From Flavobacteriaceae bacterium GSB9 (GTDB taxonomy: Bacteria; Bacteroidota; Bacteroidia; Flavobacteriales; Flavobacteriaceae), in contig CP062007.1 of assembly GCA_022749295.1 (NCBI GenBank), positions 1,426,001 through 1,490,000 of the forward strand: 64,000 bases of DNA, written 5' to 3'. The notes below the pieces were generated by a model. The model was not told the DNA's origin, did not search any database, and saw only the letters and a program-made list of their open reading frames with translations. The translations under genes were made by a program, and so were the position numbers. The stretch's first letter is position 1; every line of letters starts with the position of its first letter. Positions 26,158-34,529 of the stretch are shown in pieces.

Positions 26158-26754
26158 ATGAAATCAAAATTACCAACCATCGTTTTAATATTTTTAGGAA
26201 TATTAACCATCAATTCGCAAACTACGGAAACCTATCAAATAAATTGGGCGTTGGGCGTAAATGGACCAGCGGCAAGCAAAACAATTGAAGTTGGAGATAC
26301 CGTAGAATGGGTATGGAGTGACTCTGGCACACATAACGTGGCTTCAAAACCTGGAAGTGCGGAAACTTTTGACAGCAACCTACAAAGTGGTGTAGGATAT
26401 GTATATCCATATACTTTTACAGTTGTAGGAACGAATGACTATCAATGCGACCCTCATTTTCAATCCATGTATGGCACTATAACAGTGGTTGAAGAAGGCA
26501 CGTTAAGTACTGACGAATTTTCAATTAGCCAATTCTCAATATCACCCAACCCCGTAACAACTGCAATCTATTTAAAATCAATAAATGACATAGAGATAAA
26601 AAGCATTTCAATTTTTAACTATATTGGACAAAAAGTCTATTCAAGTAATACCGTCAAAAATTCAATTAATGTAGCCCATTTAAGTAAAGGTATGTATTTT
26701 TTAAACCTAAAGTCTAGTAGCGCAAACCACACCAAAAAATTTTTAAAACTCTAA
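26158..26754 (+). CDS. T9SS type A secreted cupredoxin (plastocyanin/azurin-like)
   Basis: This 198-residue protein has a signal peptide ending near TINSQ. The blue-copper domain lies at about 25-112. The expected type 1 copper ligands are all present: His59 in GTHN, then Cys97, His100 and Met104 in YQCDPHFQSMYG. The C-terminal 75 residues are the type A T9SS sorting tail, with FSISPNPV, IFNYIGQKVY and HLSKGMYFLNL. It should therefore be exported by T9SS and attached to the outer surface as a one-electron carrier. It lies between the OB-fold gene and a DUF5777 barrel. Electron partners are inferred to be the neighbouring cytochromes. Confidence 0.88.
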   Translation: MKSKLPTIVLIFLGILTINSQTTETYQINWALGVNGPAASKTIEVGDTVEWVWSDSGTHNVASKPGSAETFDSNLQSGVGYVYPYTFTVVGTNDYQCDPHFQSMYGTITVVEEGTLSTDEFSISQFSISPNPVTTAIYLKSINDIEIKSISIFNYIGQKVYSSNTVKNSINVAHLSKGMYFLNLKSSSANHTKKFLKL

Positions 26755-26763
26755 AACCATTTT

Positions 26764-27606
26764 ATGAAGTATATTATAATTTTATTATTTCCAGTCTTAG
26801 TCTTCTCACAGGATGATTTACTAAATGAAATAGATACCGACTCTGTAAATTTTCCTTATGCTGCGGCAGCGTTTAAAGGACTTAAAATTGTAAACTTTGA
26901 ATCGACTAAACTAGTAGCAAAGGGAGATTTTACCTTTATTGTAGCCCACCGATTTGGTAGTTTAGAATATGGTTTGGACACCTTTTTTGGGTTAGACGAT
27001 GCCGTAACCCGATTAAACTTTATTTTCGGTATTACAGATGGTTTGAACATTAGCATTTCAAGAAGTTCGTTTCAAAAAATATACGAAGCTTCTGCAAAAT
27101 ATAGTTTATTAAAACAGGAAACCAATGGCTTTCCGTTTACTATTGTGGGCTATAATTCCATTCAGGTCAATACTGCTCTAGAAAAGGCCAATCTCCCGTT
27201 ATTAGAATTTAAACATCGTTTAGGCTATACGGCACAGATACTTATATCAAGAAAAATTAACACCAACCTGTCATTAGAGCTGGCTCCAACTTACTTTCAT
27301 GATAATTATGTAGCCATTGACGAGCAAGACAATTCGCAATACGCTTTAGGTATTGGTGGTCGTTATAAATTAGGGAAACGCTGGTCTTTAAATGCAGATT
27401 ACGGCTGGCACTTAAATCGAGCAGACAATTCACCTTTTAAAAACCCTCTATCCATTGGTATCGATTTAGAAACTGGCGGCCATGTTTTTCAAATGCATTT
27501 TACCAACGCCCAAGGTATGAATACCAACTCTTTTTTAGGACAAGGTTCTGGAAATTGGAGCGATGGTAATATTTATTTCGGATTTAACTTAAGTCGTGTA
27601 TTTTAA
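26764..27606 (+). CDS. DUF5777 outer membrane beta-barrel protein
   Basis: This 280-residue protein has a short signal peptide ending near VFSQD. It then shows the alternating hydrophobic strands of an outer membrane barrel, ending with FGFNLSRVF (terminal Phe). The pattern matches DUF5777: the AAAFKGLKIVNFESTK opening, FIVAHRFGSLEYGLDTFFGLDDA and YGWHLNRADNSPF. The family has no proven function. Such barrels occur near cytochromes and YceI-like proteins, so a role as the outer membrane conduit or scaffold of this module is possible. It follows the cupredoxin gene after 9 bp. Confidence 0.82.
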   Translation: MKYIIILLFPVLVFSQDDLLNEIDTDSVNFPYAAAAFKGLKIVNFESTKLVAKGDFTFIVAHRFGSLEYGLDTFFGLDDAVTRLNFIFGITDGLNISISRSSFQKIYEASAKYSLLKQETNGFPFTIVGYNSIQVNTALEKANLPLLEFKHRLGYTAQILISRKINTNLSLELAPTYFHDNYVAIDEQDNSQYALGIGGRYKLGKRWSLNADYGWHLNRADNSPFKNPLSIGIDLETGGHVFQMHFTNAQGMNTNSFLGQGSGNWSDGNIYFGFNLSRVF

Positions 27607-27616
27607 CCCTTATACT

Positions 27617-27979
27617 ATGAAACACTTTTTTATAACAATAACTTTTTCTGCACTCTGTTTGTTGAACTGTGCTAATGATAGTGAAGACGATTTAGTGGAT
27701 TCTAAACCTTTACCGAGCATCGTAACTTATGAGGATGATGTGAAATCTATAATAGACGACAATTGTATCAGTTGCCATAGCAATCCTCCTATAAGTGCGG
27801 CCAATGTTCCCTTGGTTACATATGCCAACGTAAAATCTGCAGTACAGAACAATAATTTAATAGGTAAAATAAATGGAACAGCTTCTGGAGCACTTATGCC
27901 CCTAGGAGGTCCGAAATTACCACAGAACCTTATCGATCTCATTGAAAAATGGGAATCTGATGGATTGTTAGAAAACTAA
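27617..27979 (+). CDS. Monohaem c-type cytochrome lipoprotein
   Basis: This 120-residue protein has a lipobox cysteine at residue 18 (LLNCAND). A single haem c site CISCH lies at residues 50-54, and Met94 (ALMPLGG) is a likely axial ligand. The preferred start is the ATG at 27617; an in-frame GTG at 27596 would overlap the barrel gene and spoil the signal peptide. The sequence resembles the small cytochromes annotated as planctomycete-type or cytochrome c domain proteins. It is a paralogue of the next gene, with the same WxxDGLLEN ending. Confidence 0.85.
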   Translation: MKHFFITITFSALCLLNCANDSEDDLVDSKPLPSIVTYEDDVKSIIDDNCISCHSNPPISAANVPLVTYANVKSAVQNNNLIGKINGTASGALMPLGGPKLPQNLIDLIEKWESDGLLEN

Positions 27980-27999
27980 TAAACTTAAACTCTTTTATT

Positions 28000-28371
28000 A
28001 TGAATTTTAAATATTTAATTTACGGATTAGCATTAACGCTTTTTGCGTTTAACTGTTCTAGTAGCAGTGAGGATGATATGACCTCTCAACCAGACCCAGA
28101 CCCAGATCCAACACCCTCAGAAAAAGTTACTTATGAGGCCGATATTAAAAGTATTATTTCTAATAATTGTATATCATGCCATGGTACTACTCTAACTAAT
28201 AATGCTCCAATGTCATTAACTACCTACTCGCAGGTTTCTAGTTATATAGATGGTATTTTAGATCGAATTAATAGAACAGGAGCAGGTAAAATGCCTGTTA
28301 ACGGTTCATTATCTACAACTGAAAAAAACCTCATTCAGCAATGGAAAGATGATGGCTTATTAGAAAACTAA
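28000..28371 (+). CDS. Monohaem c-type cytochrome lipoprotein, paralogue
   Basis: This 123-residue protein has a lipid cysteine at residue 19 (AFNCSSSS). A Pro-Asp linker follows (PDPDPDPTP, residues 31-39). The haem site CISCH lies at 57-61, with Met98 (GKMPVNG) as a probable axial ligand. It shares VTYEaDIKSII and the WkdDGLLEN ending with the preceding gene, so the pair arose by tandem duplication. The linker would hold the haem domain away from the membrane. It is 20 bp downstream of the first cytochrome and is followed by the YceI gene. Confidence 0.85.
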   Translation: MNFKYLIYGLALTLFAFNCSSSSEDDMTSQPDPDPDPTPSEKVTYEADIKSIISNNCISCHGTTLTNNAPMSLTTYSQVSSYIDGILDRINRTGAGKMPVNGSLSTTEKNLIQQWKDDGLLEN

Positions 28372-28420
28372 AATTTGATATTGGCAATATTTTTGAATTA
28401 ATACAAATAAAAACATTACA

Positions 28421-28942
28421 ATGAAATACCTACTCTATTGCATCGCTTTTATTAGCTTAAATGTCTTTGCCCAAGAAAAATATTTAACAAAAACAGGTAC
28501 TGTTGGCTTTGAAGCTTCAGTACCTTCATTTGAAGAAGTAAAAGCAACTAACAATTCAGTTACCGCCATTACCAACTTAGAAAACAATGAGTTTGCAGCT
28601 TTGGTTTTGGTTAAAGGTTTTCGTTTTAAAAATGCCTTAATGGAAGAGCATTTTAATGAAAACTATGCAGAATCAGACACCTATCCGAAAGCCACTTTTA
28701 AAGGAAAAATAATTCACAAAAACGGTAAATCCGAAATAGAAGGAGAGTTAACTTTCCATGGTAAATCTAAATACATCAATAGCATTCCAATTTCTTATGA
28801 AAAAAAAGGAGAGCGCATTGAAATATCAGGTCATTTTAACGTAAACGTTTCTGATTTTGACATAAAAATACCAAAAATAGTACAAAACAAAGTTTCTGAA
28901 AGTGTTAATGTATCCTTTGTTTTTGACCTCGAGTCAAAATAA
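28421..28942 (+). CDS. YceI family protein
   Basis: This 173-residue protein has a signal peptide ending at NVFAQ. The rest is a YceI-type lipocalin-like barrel (TKTGTVGFEASVPSFEEVKA, FENYAESDTYPKATFKGKI, VNVSDFDIKIPKIVQNKV). YceI proteins bind polyisoprenoid or other lipidic ligands in the periplasm, and some are linked to electron transport. A -7 element (TATTTTTG, 28388-28395) precedes it, so it may also have its own promoter. It ends the plus-strand redox gene run at a strong terminator. Confidence 0.88.
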   Translation: MKYLLYCIAFISLNVFAQEKYLTKTGTVGFEASVPSFEEVKATNNSVTAITNLENNEFAALVLVKGFRFKNALMEEHFNENYAESDTYPKATFKGKIIHKNGKSEIEGELTFHGKSKYINSIPISYEKKGERIEISGHFNVNVSDFDIKIPKIVQNKVSESVNVSFVFDLESK

Positions 28943-28973
28943 AAAAAGCCGCTTTAAAAAGCGGCTTTTTTTT
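28941..28973. terminator. Bidirectional intrinsic terminator between yceI and carB
   Basis: GCCGCTTT (28948-28955) pairs with AAAGCGGC (28958-28965), flanked by an A-run and a T-run. It serves both convergent genes. Confidence 0.85.
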
Positions 28974-28988
28974 ATATGATGTGTTTTA

Positions 28989-31841
28989 TTACTTGCTCAA
29001 GTACATTTTTCGTCTAGAGTACAATTCGTAAAATTCATCATCTTTTAAGCTATCTATAAATAAGATGCTTTCTCCAGTACTTTTCATTTCTGGTCCTAGT
29101 GTTTTATCAACATTTGGAAATTTATTAAAAGAGAACACTGGCTGCTTAATAGCGTAGCCTTCCAATTGTGGATTGAACGTAAAGTCTTTTACTTTTTTCT
29201 CTCCTAACATTAGTTTAGTTGCGTAGTTTACATATGGCTCTCCGTATGCTTTCGCTATAAATGGCACAGTTCTAGACGCTCTTGGGTTGGCCTCGATAAT
29301 GTAAACCACATCGTCTTTTACTGCAAACTGAATATTAATCAAACCAACCGTATTAAGAGCCAAGGCAATCTTTTTAGTATGGTCTTTTATTTGTTGCATC
29401 ACAAACTCCCCTAAATTGAACGGAGGCAAAGTAGAGTTACTATCGCCCGAGTGGACACCACAAGGCTCAATATGCTCCATAATACCAATGATGTAAACAT
29501 CTTCTCCGTCGCAAATTGCATCGGCTTCGGCTTCAATGGCTCCTTCCAAATAGTGATCTAACAGTAATTTATTATTAGGGATACTGTGCAATAGACTAAC
29601 CACATGTTTTTCTAGCTCTTGCTTGTTAATTACAATTTTCATGCCTTGTCCGCCCAACACATAAGATGGTCTAACAAGAATAGGGAAATCTAATTCTTCA
29701 GCAACTGCTAAGGCTTCATCGGCAGTTTCAGCGGTATCGAATTTTGGATAAGGAATGTTGTTTTCCTTTAACAAGGTAGAGAAGCTTCCTCTATCTTCAG
29801 CTAAGTCTAACGACTCGAAACTTGTTCCTATAATTTTTATACCGTATCTATCTAATTTTTCGGCTAGTTTAAGTGCTGTTTGTCCACCTAACTGCACAAT
29901 AACACCTTCTGGTTTTTCATGTTTTATGATATCATAGATATGTTCCCAAAAAACCGGTTCAAAATAAAGCTTATCAGCTGTATCAAAATCGGTTGACACC
30001 GTTTCTGGGTTACAGTTTATCATAATGGTTTCGTAACCACATTCGGCCGCAGCCAAAACACCGTGCACACAACAATAATCGAACTCGATACCCTGACCAA
30101 TTCGATTAGGGCCAGAACCTAATACGATGATTTTCTTCTTATCGGTTACTACACTTTCATTATGGGCAAATCGGTTACCGTCGGCAGTTTCCATATCGCT
30201 TTCAAACGTAGAGTAATAATATGGTGTTTTTGCTTCAAACTCGGCAGCACAAGTATCAACCAACTTATAAACTCGGTTAATTCCTAGTTCTTCTCTTTTA
30301 TTGTACACTTGGCTTTCCAAACATCTCAGCATGTGGGCAATTTGTCTATCACCATACCCTTTTTGTTTGGCTTCCAATAATAGTTCTTTTTCAATAGTAT
30401 CGATATTGAAGGTAGATATTTCTTTTTCAAGGAAATACAGCTCTTCATACTGTTTTAAGAACCACATGTCTATCTTAGTGATTTCGTGAATTCTACTCAA
30501 CGGAATACCCATCTTTATGGCATCGTAGATAATGAACACACGATCCCAAGATGCATAAGTTAGTTTTTCAATAATTTGGTCGTAATTGGTATTTTCCTTT
30601 CCGTCTGCACCTAAACCGTTACGTTTAATTTCAAGCGACTGCGTAGCTTTGTGCAAGGCTTCTTGGAACGAGCGCCCAATACCCATTACCTCGCCTACAG
30701 CTTTCATTTGTAGGCCTAAAGTACGATCAGAGCCTTCAAACTTATCGAAGTTCCAACGTGGTATTTTTACAATAACATAATCTAAAGTAGGCTCAAATAA
30801 CGCCGAAGTCGATTTTGTAATTTGGTTATTCAATTCATCCAAATGATAACCTAATGCTAACTTGGCCGCTATTTTTGCAATAGGATATCCCGTTGCTTTA
30901 CTCGCCAATGCTGAAGAACGCGATACACGTGGGTTAATTTCAATGGCAATGATGTCTTCATTTTCATCTGGAGATACCGCAAACTGAACGTTACACCCAC
31001 CAGCAAAATCACCAATGCTACGCATCATGTGTATAGCCATATCACGCATACGTTGGTACGTTCTGTCGCTTAAGGTCATGGCAGGCGCAACGGTAATCGA
31101 ATCTCCAGTATGGATTCCCATGGGGTCCATATTTTCGATTGAACAGATAATAACCACATTGTCGTTGGCATCTCTTAAAAGCTCCAACTCATATTCTTTC
31201 CAACCCAATAAGGCTTTATCTATCATCACCTCATGGATGGGCGAAATTTCCAAACCATGGCGCAATAATTTATCGAAGTCCTTTTCCTCATAAACAATGG
31301 CCGCTCCTGCTCCTCCTAAGGTAAACGACGAACGGATACATAACGGAAACCCGAACTCTTGTGCTATTTCTTTTCCCTTTAAGAAAGACGTAGCCGTTGC
31401 CTGTGGCGCCATAGGCACGCCAATTTTTTCCATTAAATTTCTAAACTGCTCTCGGTCTTCGGTAATGTTAATGGCATCAATATCAACACCTATAAGTTCA
31501 ACACCAAAATCTTCCCAAATACCTTTTTCGTCAGCTTCAATAGCCAAGTTTAAGGCTGTTTGCCCGCCCATGGTTGGTAAAACAGCATCAATTTGAGGGT
31601 GTTCTTTTAAAATTTTAATTAGCGATTTTGTTGTCAAGGGCAACAAGTACACATGATCGGCCATAGAAGGGTCGGTCATAATCGTTGCTGGATTAGAATT
31701 TATCAAAATCGTTTCTATTCCGTCTTCTCTTAACGACCTCAAAGCTTGAGACCCTGAATAATCAAACTCACAGGCTTGCCCGATTACTATAGGCCCTGAA
31801 CCAATAATTAAAATAGATTTTAGTTTTGAATTTTTCGGCAT
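28989..31841 (-). CDS. carB: Carbamoyl-phosphate synthase large subunit, short form
   Basis: CarB makes carbamoyl phosphate from glutamine-derived ammonia, bicarbonate and two ATP for pyrimidine and arginine synthesis. Two homologous ATP-grasp halves are clear: IGSGPIVIGQACEFDYSG near the start and GSGPNRIGQGIEFDYCC at about residue 575. The oligomerisation helices lie between them. At 950 aa the protein is about 120 residues shorter than the E. coli enzyme and ends just after LGPEMKSTGESILF. It therefore lacks the C-terminal MGS-like allosteric domain that binds UMP and ornithine. carA is not in the window. A -7 element TATTTTTG (31877-31884, minus) precedes it. Confidence 0.95.
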   Translation of the reverse strand: MPKNSKLKSILIIGSGPIVIGQACEFDYSGSQALRSLREDGIETILINSNPATIMTDPSMADHVYLLPLTTKSLIKILKEHPQIDAVLPTMGGQTALNLAIEADEKGIWEDFGVELIGVDIDAINITEDREQFRNLMEKIGVPMAPQATATSFLKGKEIAQEFGFPLCIRSSFTLGGAGAAIVYEEKDFDKLLRHGLEISPIHEVMIDKALLGWKEYELELLRDANDNVVIICSIENMDPMGIHTGDSITVAPAMTLSDRTYQRMRDMAIHMMRSIGDFAGGCNVQFAVSPDENEDIIAIEINPRVSRSSALASKATGYPIAKIAAKLALGYHLDELNNQITKSTSALFEPTLDYVIVKIPRWNFDKFEGSDRTLGLQMKAVGEVMGIGRSFQEALHKATQSLEIKRNGLGADGKENTNYDQIIEKLTYASWDRVFIIYDAIKMGIPLSRIHEITKIDMWFLKQYEELYFLEKEISTFNIDTIEKELLLEAKQKGYGDRQIAHMLRCLESQVYNKREELGINRVYKLVDTCAAEFEAKTPYYYSTFESDMETADGNRFAHNESVVTDKKKIIVLGSGPNRIGQGIEFDYCCVHGVLAAAECGYETIMINCNPETVSTDFDTADKLYFEPVFWEHIYDIIKHEKPEGVIVQLGGQTALKLAEKLDRYGIKIIGTSFESLDLAEDRGSFSTLLKENNIPYPKFDTAETADEALAVAEELDFPILVRPSYVLGGQGMKIVINKQELEKHVVSLLHSIPNNKLLLDHYLEGAIEAEADAICDGEDVYIIGIMEHIEPCGVHSGDSNSTLPPFNLGEFVMQQIKDHTKKIALALNTVGLINIQFAVKDDVVYIIEANPRASRTVPFIAKAYGEPYVNYATKLMLGEKKVKDFTFNPQLEGYAIKQPVFSFNKFPNVDKTLGPEMKSTGESILFIDSLKDDEFYELYSRRKMYLSK

Positions 31842-31899
31842 TTTCTTCTGGTTATATGTTGTATTTTAATTCGTTGCAAAAATAAAGATAAGTAGATAT

Positions 31900-31934
31900 A
31901 AAAAAAGGCGTTACACTTAAGTAACACCTTTTTA
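31900..31934 (-). terminator. Intrinsic terminator of rpmH
   Basis: AAAAAGGCGTTAC (31902-31914) pairs with GTAACACCTTTTT (31921-31933). The single imperfect pair is G-U on the minus strand and C-A on the plus strand, so it fits rpmH on the minus strand. Confidence 0.8.
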
Positions 31935-31955
31935 ATTATGAACAATTGTTAATCA

Positions 31956-32117
31956 TTATTTCTTATGTCTAACTTCAGATGACACAGATAATCTTTTTCT
32001 TCCTTTAGCTCTTCTACGTGCTAATACTTTTCTACCATTGGCAGAAGCCATTCTTTCTCTAAAGCCGTGCTTGTTTCTTCTTTTTCTTTTAGAAGGCTGA
32101 AATGTTCTTTTACTCAT
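31956..32117 (-). CDS. rpmH: 50S ribosomal protein L34
   Basis: This short basic 53-residue protein reads [19 protein letters not shown] at its start, followed by [19 protein letters not shown], which is the L34 signature. It continues to SSEVRHKK. It is a structural component of the large ribosomal subunit. The gene is too short for ordinary ORF listing but is unambiguous. It sits upstream of carB on the same strand, an order common in Flavobacteriia, and has a well matched promoter (32182-32212) and its own terminator. Confidence 0.97.
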   Translation of the reverse strand: MSKRTFQPSKRKRRNKHGFRERMASANGRKVLARRRAKGRKRLSVSSEVRHKK

Positions 32118-32181
32118 TATCTTGTATCTTTAAAATCTGAATAGTATTTTTTACTCTTTAGGCTCTCTTAAAAACCGAGGG

Positions 32182-32212
32182 CAAATATACGAAGCCTTTA
32201 CAACTTTGCAAA
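32182..32212 (-). promoter_or_regulatory. rpmH promoter, Bacteroidota type
   Basis: Read on the minus strand, TTTG (32209-32212) is followed after exactly 19 bases by TATATTTG (32182-32189), a full match to the TTTG-N19-TAnnTTTG consensus of this phylum. The remaining part of the 290-bp spacer up to the next gene (32118-32407) is AT-rich, and I see no gene in it. Confidence 0.8.
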
Positions 32213-32407
32213 CCTTTTTTAAAAATATTATTGAAATTGTTTTATTAAACACCTCATCGACTCTCACACCAGTATTTAAGTGAGATTAGACATTTTTTTA
32301 CGGCCAGACAACACCCTTTTTTTCATAAAAATTTAGTTTCTTTGCAGTCTTAAACCGCATATTAAAGTTTTTTTTTAGGAAACCGAACCAAAAAATTGAT
32401 AAAAATT

Positions 32408-32986
32408 ATGTTCAATAAAAATATAAAACTCGTTATTGCTGTTGGGCTGATAGCCTATGCTGTTTACCTTTTTACAGAAGGCTACGTGGGCAATGGCATT
32501 ATGCTTATCCTGTTATCGTTAATATTTATATTTCTGTATTTTAAGAATGAGCTTATTCTTTTGGCGTTTTTTAGATTGCGAAAGCAAGATTTTGATGGCG
32601 CAAAGAAATGGTTGGACAAAATTAAAAACCCTGAATCGGCCTTAGTAAAAAAACAGCAAGGGTATTACAACTACCTGCACGGTATTATGGTATCGCAATC
32701 TAATATGAACGAGGCCGAAAAATACTTTAAAAAGGCAATTTCTTTAGGATTATCAATGAATCACGATTTAGCTATGGCTAAATTGAACCTTGCAGGCATT
32801 GCATTTTCTAAGCGTAGAAAACAAGAAGCACAAAAACTGCTTAACGAAGCCACCAAACTGGACAAACAGGGCATGCTTACTGATCAAATAAAAATGATGA
32901 AGCAGAATATGAAGCAAGCCACGGGACCTAACCAGCATTATGGCACCGGAGGTTCTTTAAGGTCTCAAAAAAGAAGAAGCAGATAA
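32408..32986 (+). CDS. TPR-containing membrane protein
   Basis: This 192-residue protein has two adjacent membrane segments (about residues 6-45) and a short TPR array behind them (YLHGIMVSQSNMNEAEKYFKKA, AMAKLNLAGIAFSKRRKQEAQK). The basic tail ends QKRRSR. The ATG at 32408 is preferred over an in-frame TTG at 32396. It is conserved in Flavobacteriia as far as I recall, without a known function. It is convergent with the cardiolipin synthase gene. Confidence 0.75.
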   Translation: MFNKNIKLVIAVGLIAYAVYLFTEGYVGNGIMLILLSLIFIFLYFKNELILLAFFRLRKQDFDGAKKWLDKIKNPESALVKKQQGYYNYLHGIMVSQSNMNEAEKYFKKAISLGLSMNHDLAMAKLNLAGIAFSKRRKQEAQKLLNEATKLDKQGMLTDQIKMMKQNMKQATGPNQHYGTGGSLRSQKRRSR

Positions 32987-32998
32987 AAACTACACAAT

Positions 32999-33068
32999 TT
33001 GTCAACTTAAACTTGTTATAAAGGGTTTGTACAAAATTAAGATGCTGAAATGAATTCAGCTTGACAAA
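32999..33068. repeat. Imperfect palindromic intergenic repeat, copy 2
   Basis: Outer arms TTTGTCAA (32998-33005) and TTGACAAA (33061-33068) pair, with weaker inner complementarity (ACTTGTT against TGAATTCAGC). The right arm (GATGCTGAAATGAATTCAGC) resembles the right arm of the repeat at 51252-51325. It lies between convergent genes and may also end transcription. Confidence 0.5.
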
Positions 33069-33072
33069 GCAT

Positions 33073-34524
33073 TTAAATTAACGGAGCCCACAACCTACAA
33101 TATGATTCTTTTAATTTTTGGATTTTTGGACGGTTTTGCCAGCTTTTAGGCTCAATGAGTTCACATACTTTTAAATCTTCAATAAACTGTTGCTTTAAAA
33201 TTTTGGCTTTTCCTTCGTCATAAATAAATGAATTAACCTCGAAGTTAATATTAAAACTCCGGTAATCCATATTTGAAGTACCTATTGTTGAAAAAATATC
33301 GTCAACAACCATGGTTTTGGCGTGTACAAAGCCTTTTGTATAGCGGTATACTTCTATACCGGCTTCCAGTAAATGTTGTAAATACGAATTGGTGGCATGC
33401 TTAACCACCCAAGAATCTGATTTTTTAGGAATAATTAACTTAATATCCACACCACTTTTTGCAGCTACCTGAAAAGCCATAATCATTTGGTCGTTAGGCA
33501 CAAAATAAGGTGTTGTGATATAAACATAATCTTCGGCTGTAGTGATGGCCGTAAATATAGCTTCCATAATATAAGCCCAATCGGTATCTGGGCCACTGGC
33601 CGCTATTTGTACTGCCACATTATCTTTACAATCAACTTCGGGAAAATAAGAATGGTCAATATTTAGTTTTTCACCTGAGACAAAATGCCATGTTGTAAAG
33701 AAATTGATTTGCAACGATTTTACCGATTCGCCAACAATACGCGTGTGTGTGTCGCGCCAAAAAGTCTCATTGTATTCGTTAACATAATCGTCTGCAATAT
33801 TAATTCCCCCTACATAAGCAATTTCTCCATCGATAACAGCAATTTTTCGGTGGTTTCGATAATTCATCTTACCTGTAAACCTAGAAAAAACTACAGGCAT
33901 AAACGGGTAATGTTCAATACCAAATTCACTAAATTTCTTTTTTGTTTTTGATGATAATTTACTGCCAACATCGTCATAACTAAGCCTCACTTCAACACCA
34001 TCATTAGCTTTTTCGCATAGTATTCTCAAAATTTTATCCCAAATTTCACCTTCATGTATCGCGTAATATTCTAAATGAATGTGATGTTTGGCCGCATTTA
34101 AATCTTTTATAAGACACTTAAATTTATCATCGCCATTAATCAAGACATCTACTTTGTTACATAGTGTTAAAGGCGATATTTTATTGCTGTATAAAAGCTT
34201 AACGAGCTTAACTTTACCTTCAAGTGATTTATCAACCTCTTGAATTTCTTCCTGATTTAATTCAAGTTCGTCGTTTATTGATTTAATAATGGATTGATTA
34301 AGAACCTCTTTTCTATTGAAAATTTTATTCTTTCGATATTCTTGTCCGAACAAATAATAAACAAGCACCCCCAAAAAAGGAAAAAAAACCAAAACAATGA
34401 TATAAGACAATGTTTTGGTTGGGTTAATGTTTTTAAGCACAATGGTTATAACCGCAGATATGGCTATAATGTAGTTTAGGACTATTAAAATAGTCCAGAA
34501 ATGGTCTTTAATAAAATCTATCAC
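33073..34524 (-). CDS. cls: Cardiolipin synthase (phospholipase D family)
   Basis: This 483-residue protein has two N-terminal membrane helices (about 8-60) and two HKD phospholipase D motifs: HRKIAVIDG near residue 225 and HAKTMVVDD near residue 400. Each is followed by the usual GxxN or GTSNMD partner. It joins two phosphatidylglycerol molecules to make cardiolipin at the inner membrane. It is the last gene of a tight minus-strand operon with the lytic transglycosylase (5 bp gap) and the alpha/beta hydrolase. Confidence 0.93.
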   Translation of the reverse strand: MIDFIKDHFWTILIVLNYIIAISAVITIVLKNINPTKTLSYIIVLVFFPFLGVLVYYLFGQEYRKNKIFNRKEVLNQSIIKSINDELELNQEEIQEVDKSLEGKVKLVKLLYSNKISPLTLCNKVDVLINGDDKFKCLIKDLNAAKHHIHLEYYAIHEGEIWDKILRILCEKANDGVEVRLSYDDVGSKLSSKTKKKFSEFGIEHYPFMPVVFSRFTGKMNYRNHRKIAVIDGEIAYVGGINIADDYVNEYNETFWRDTHTRIVGESVKSLQINFFTTWHFVSGEKLNIDHSYFPEVDCKDNVAVQIAASGPDTDWAYIMEAIFTAITTAEDYVYITTPYFVPNDQMIMAFQVAAKSGVDIKLIIPKKSDSWVVKHATNSYLQHLLEAGIEVYRYTKGFVHAKTMVVDDIFSTIGTSNMDYRSFNINFEVNSFIYDEGKAKILKQQFIEDLKVCELIEPKSWQNRPKIQKLKESYCRLWAPLI

Positions 34525-34529
34525 AAATA

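Noticed and set aside
28086-28115. Short direct repeat of CAGACCCAGACC type
   Set aside because: It encodes the Pro-Asp linker of the second cytochrome, so it is coding low complexity and not a regulatory or CRISPR repeat.
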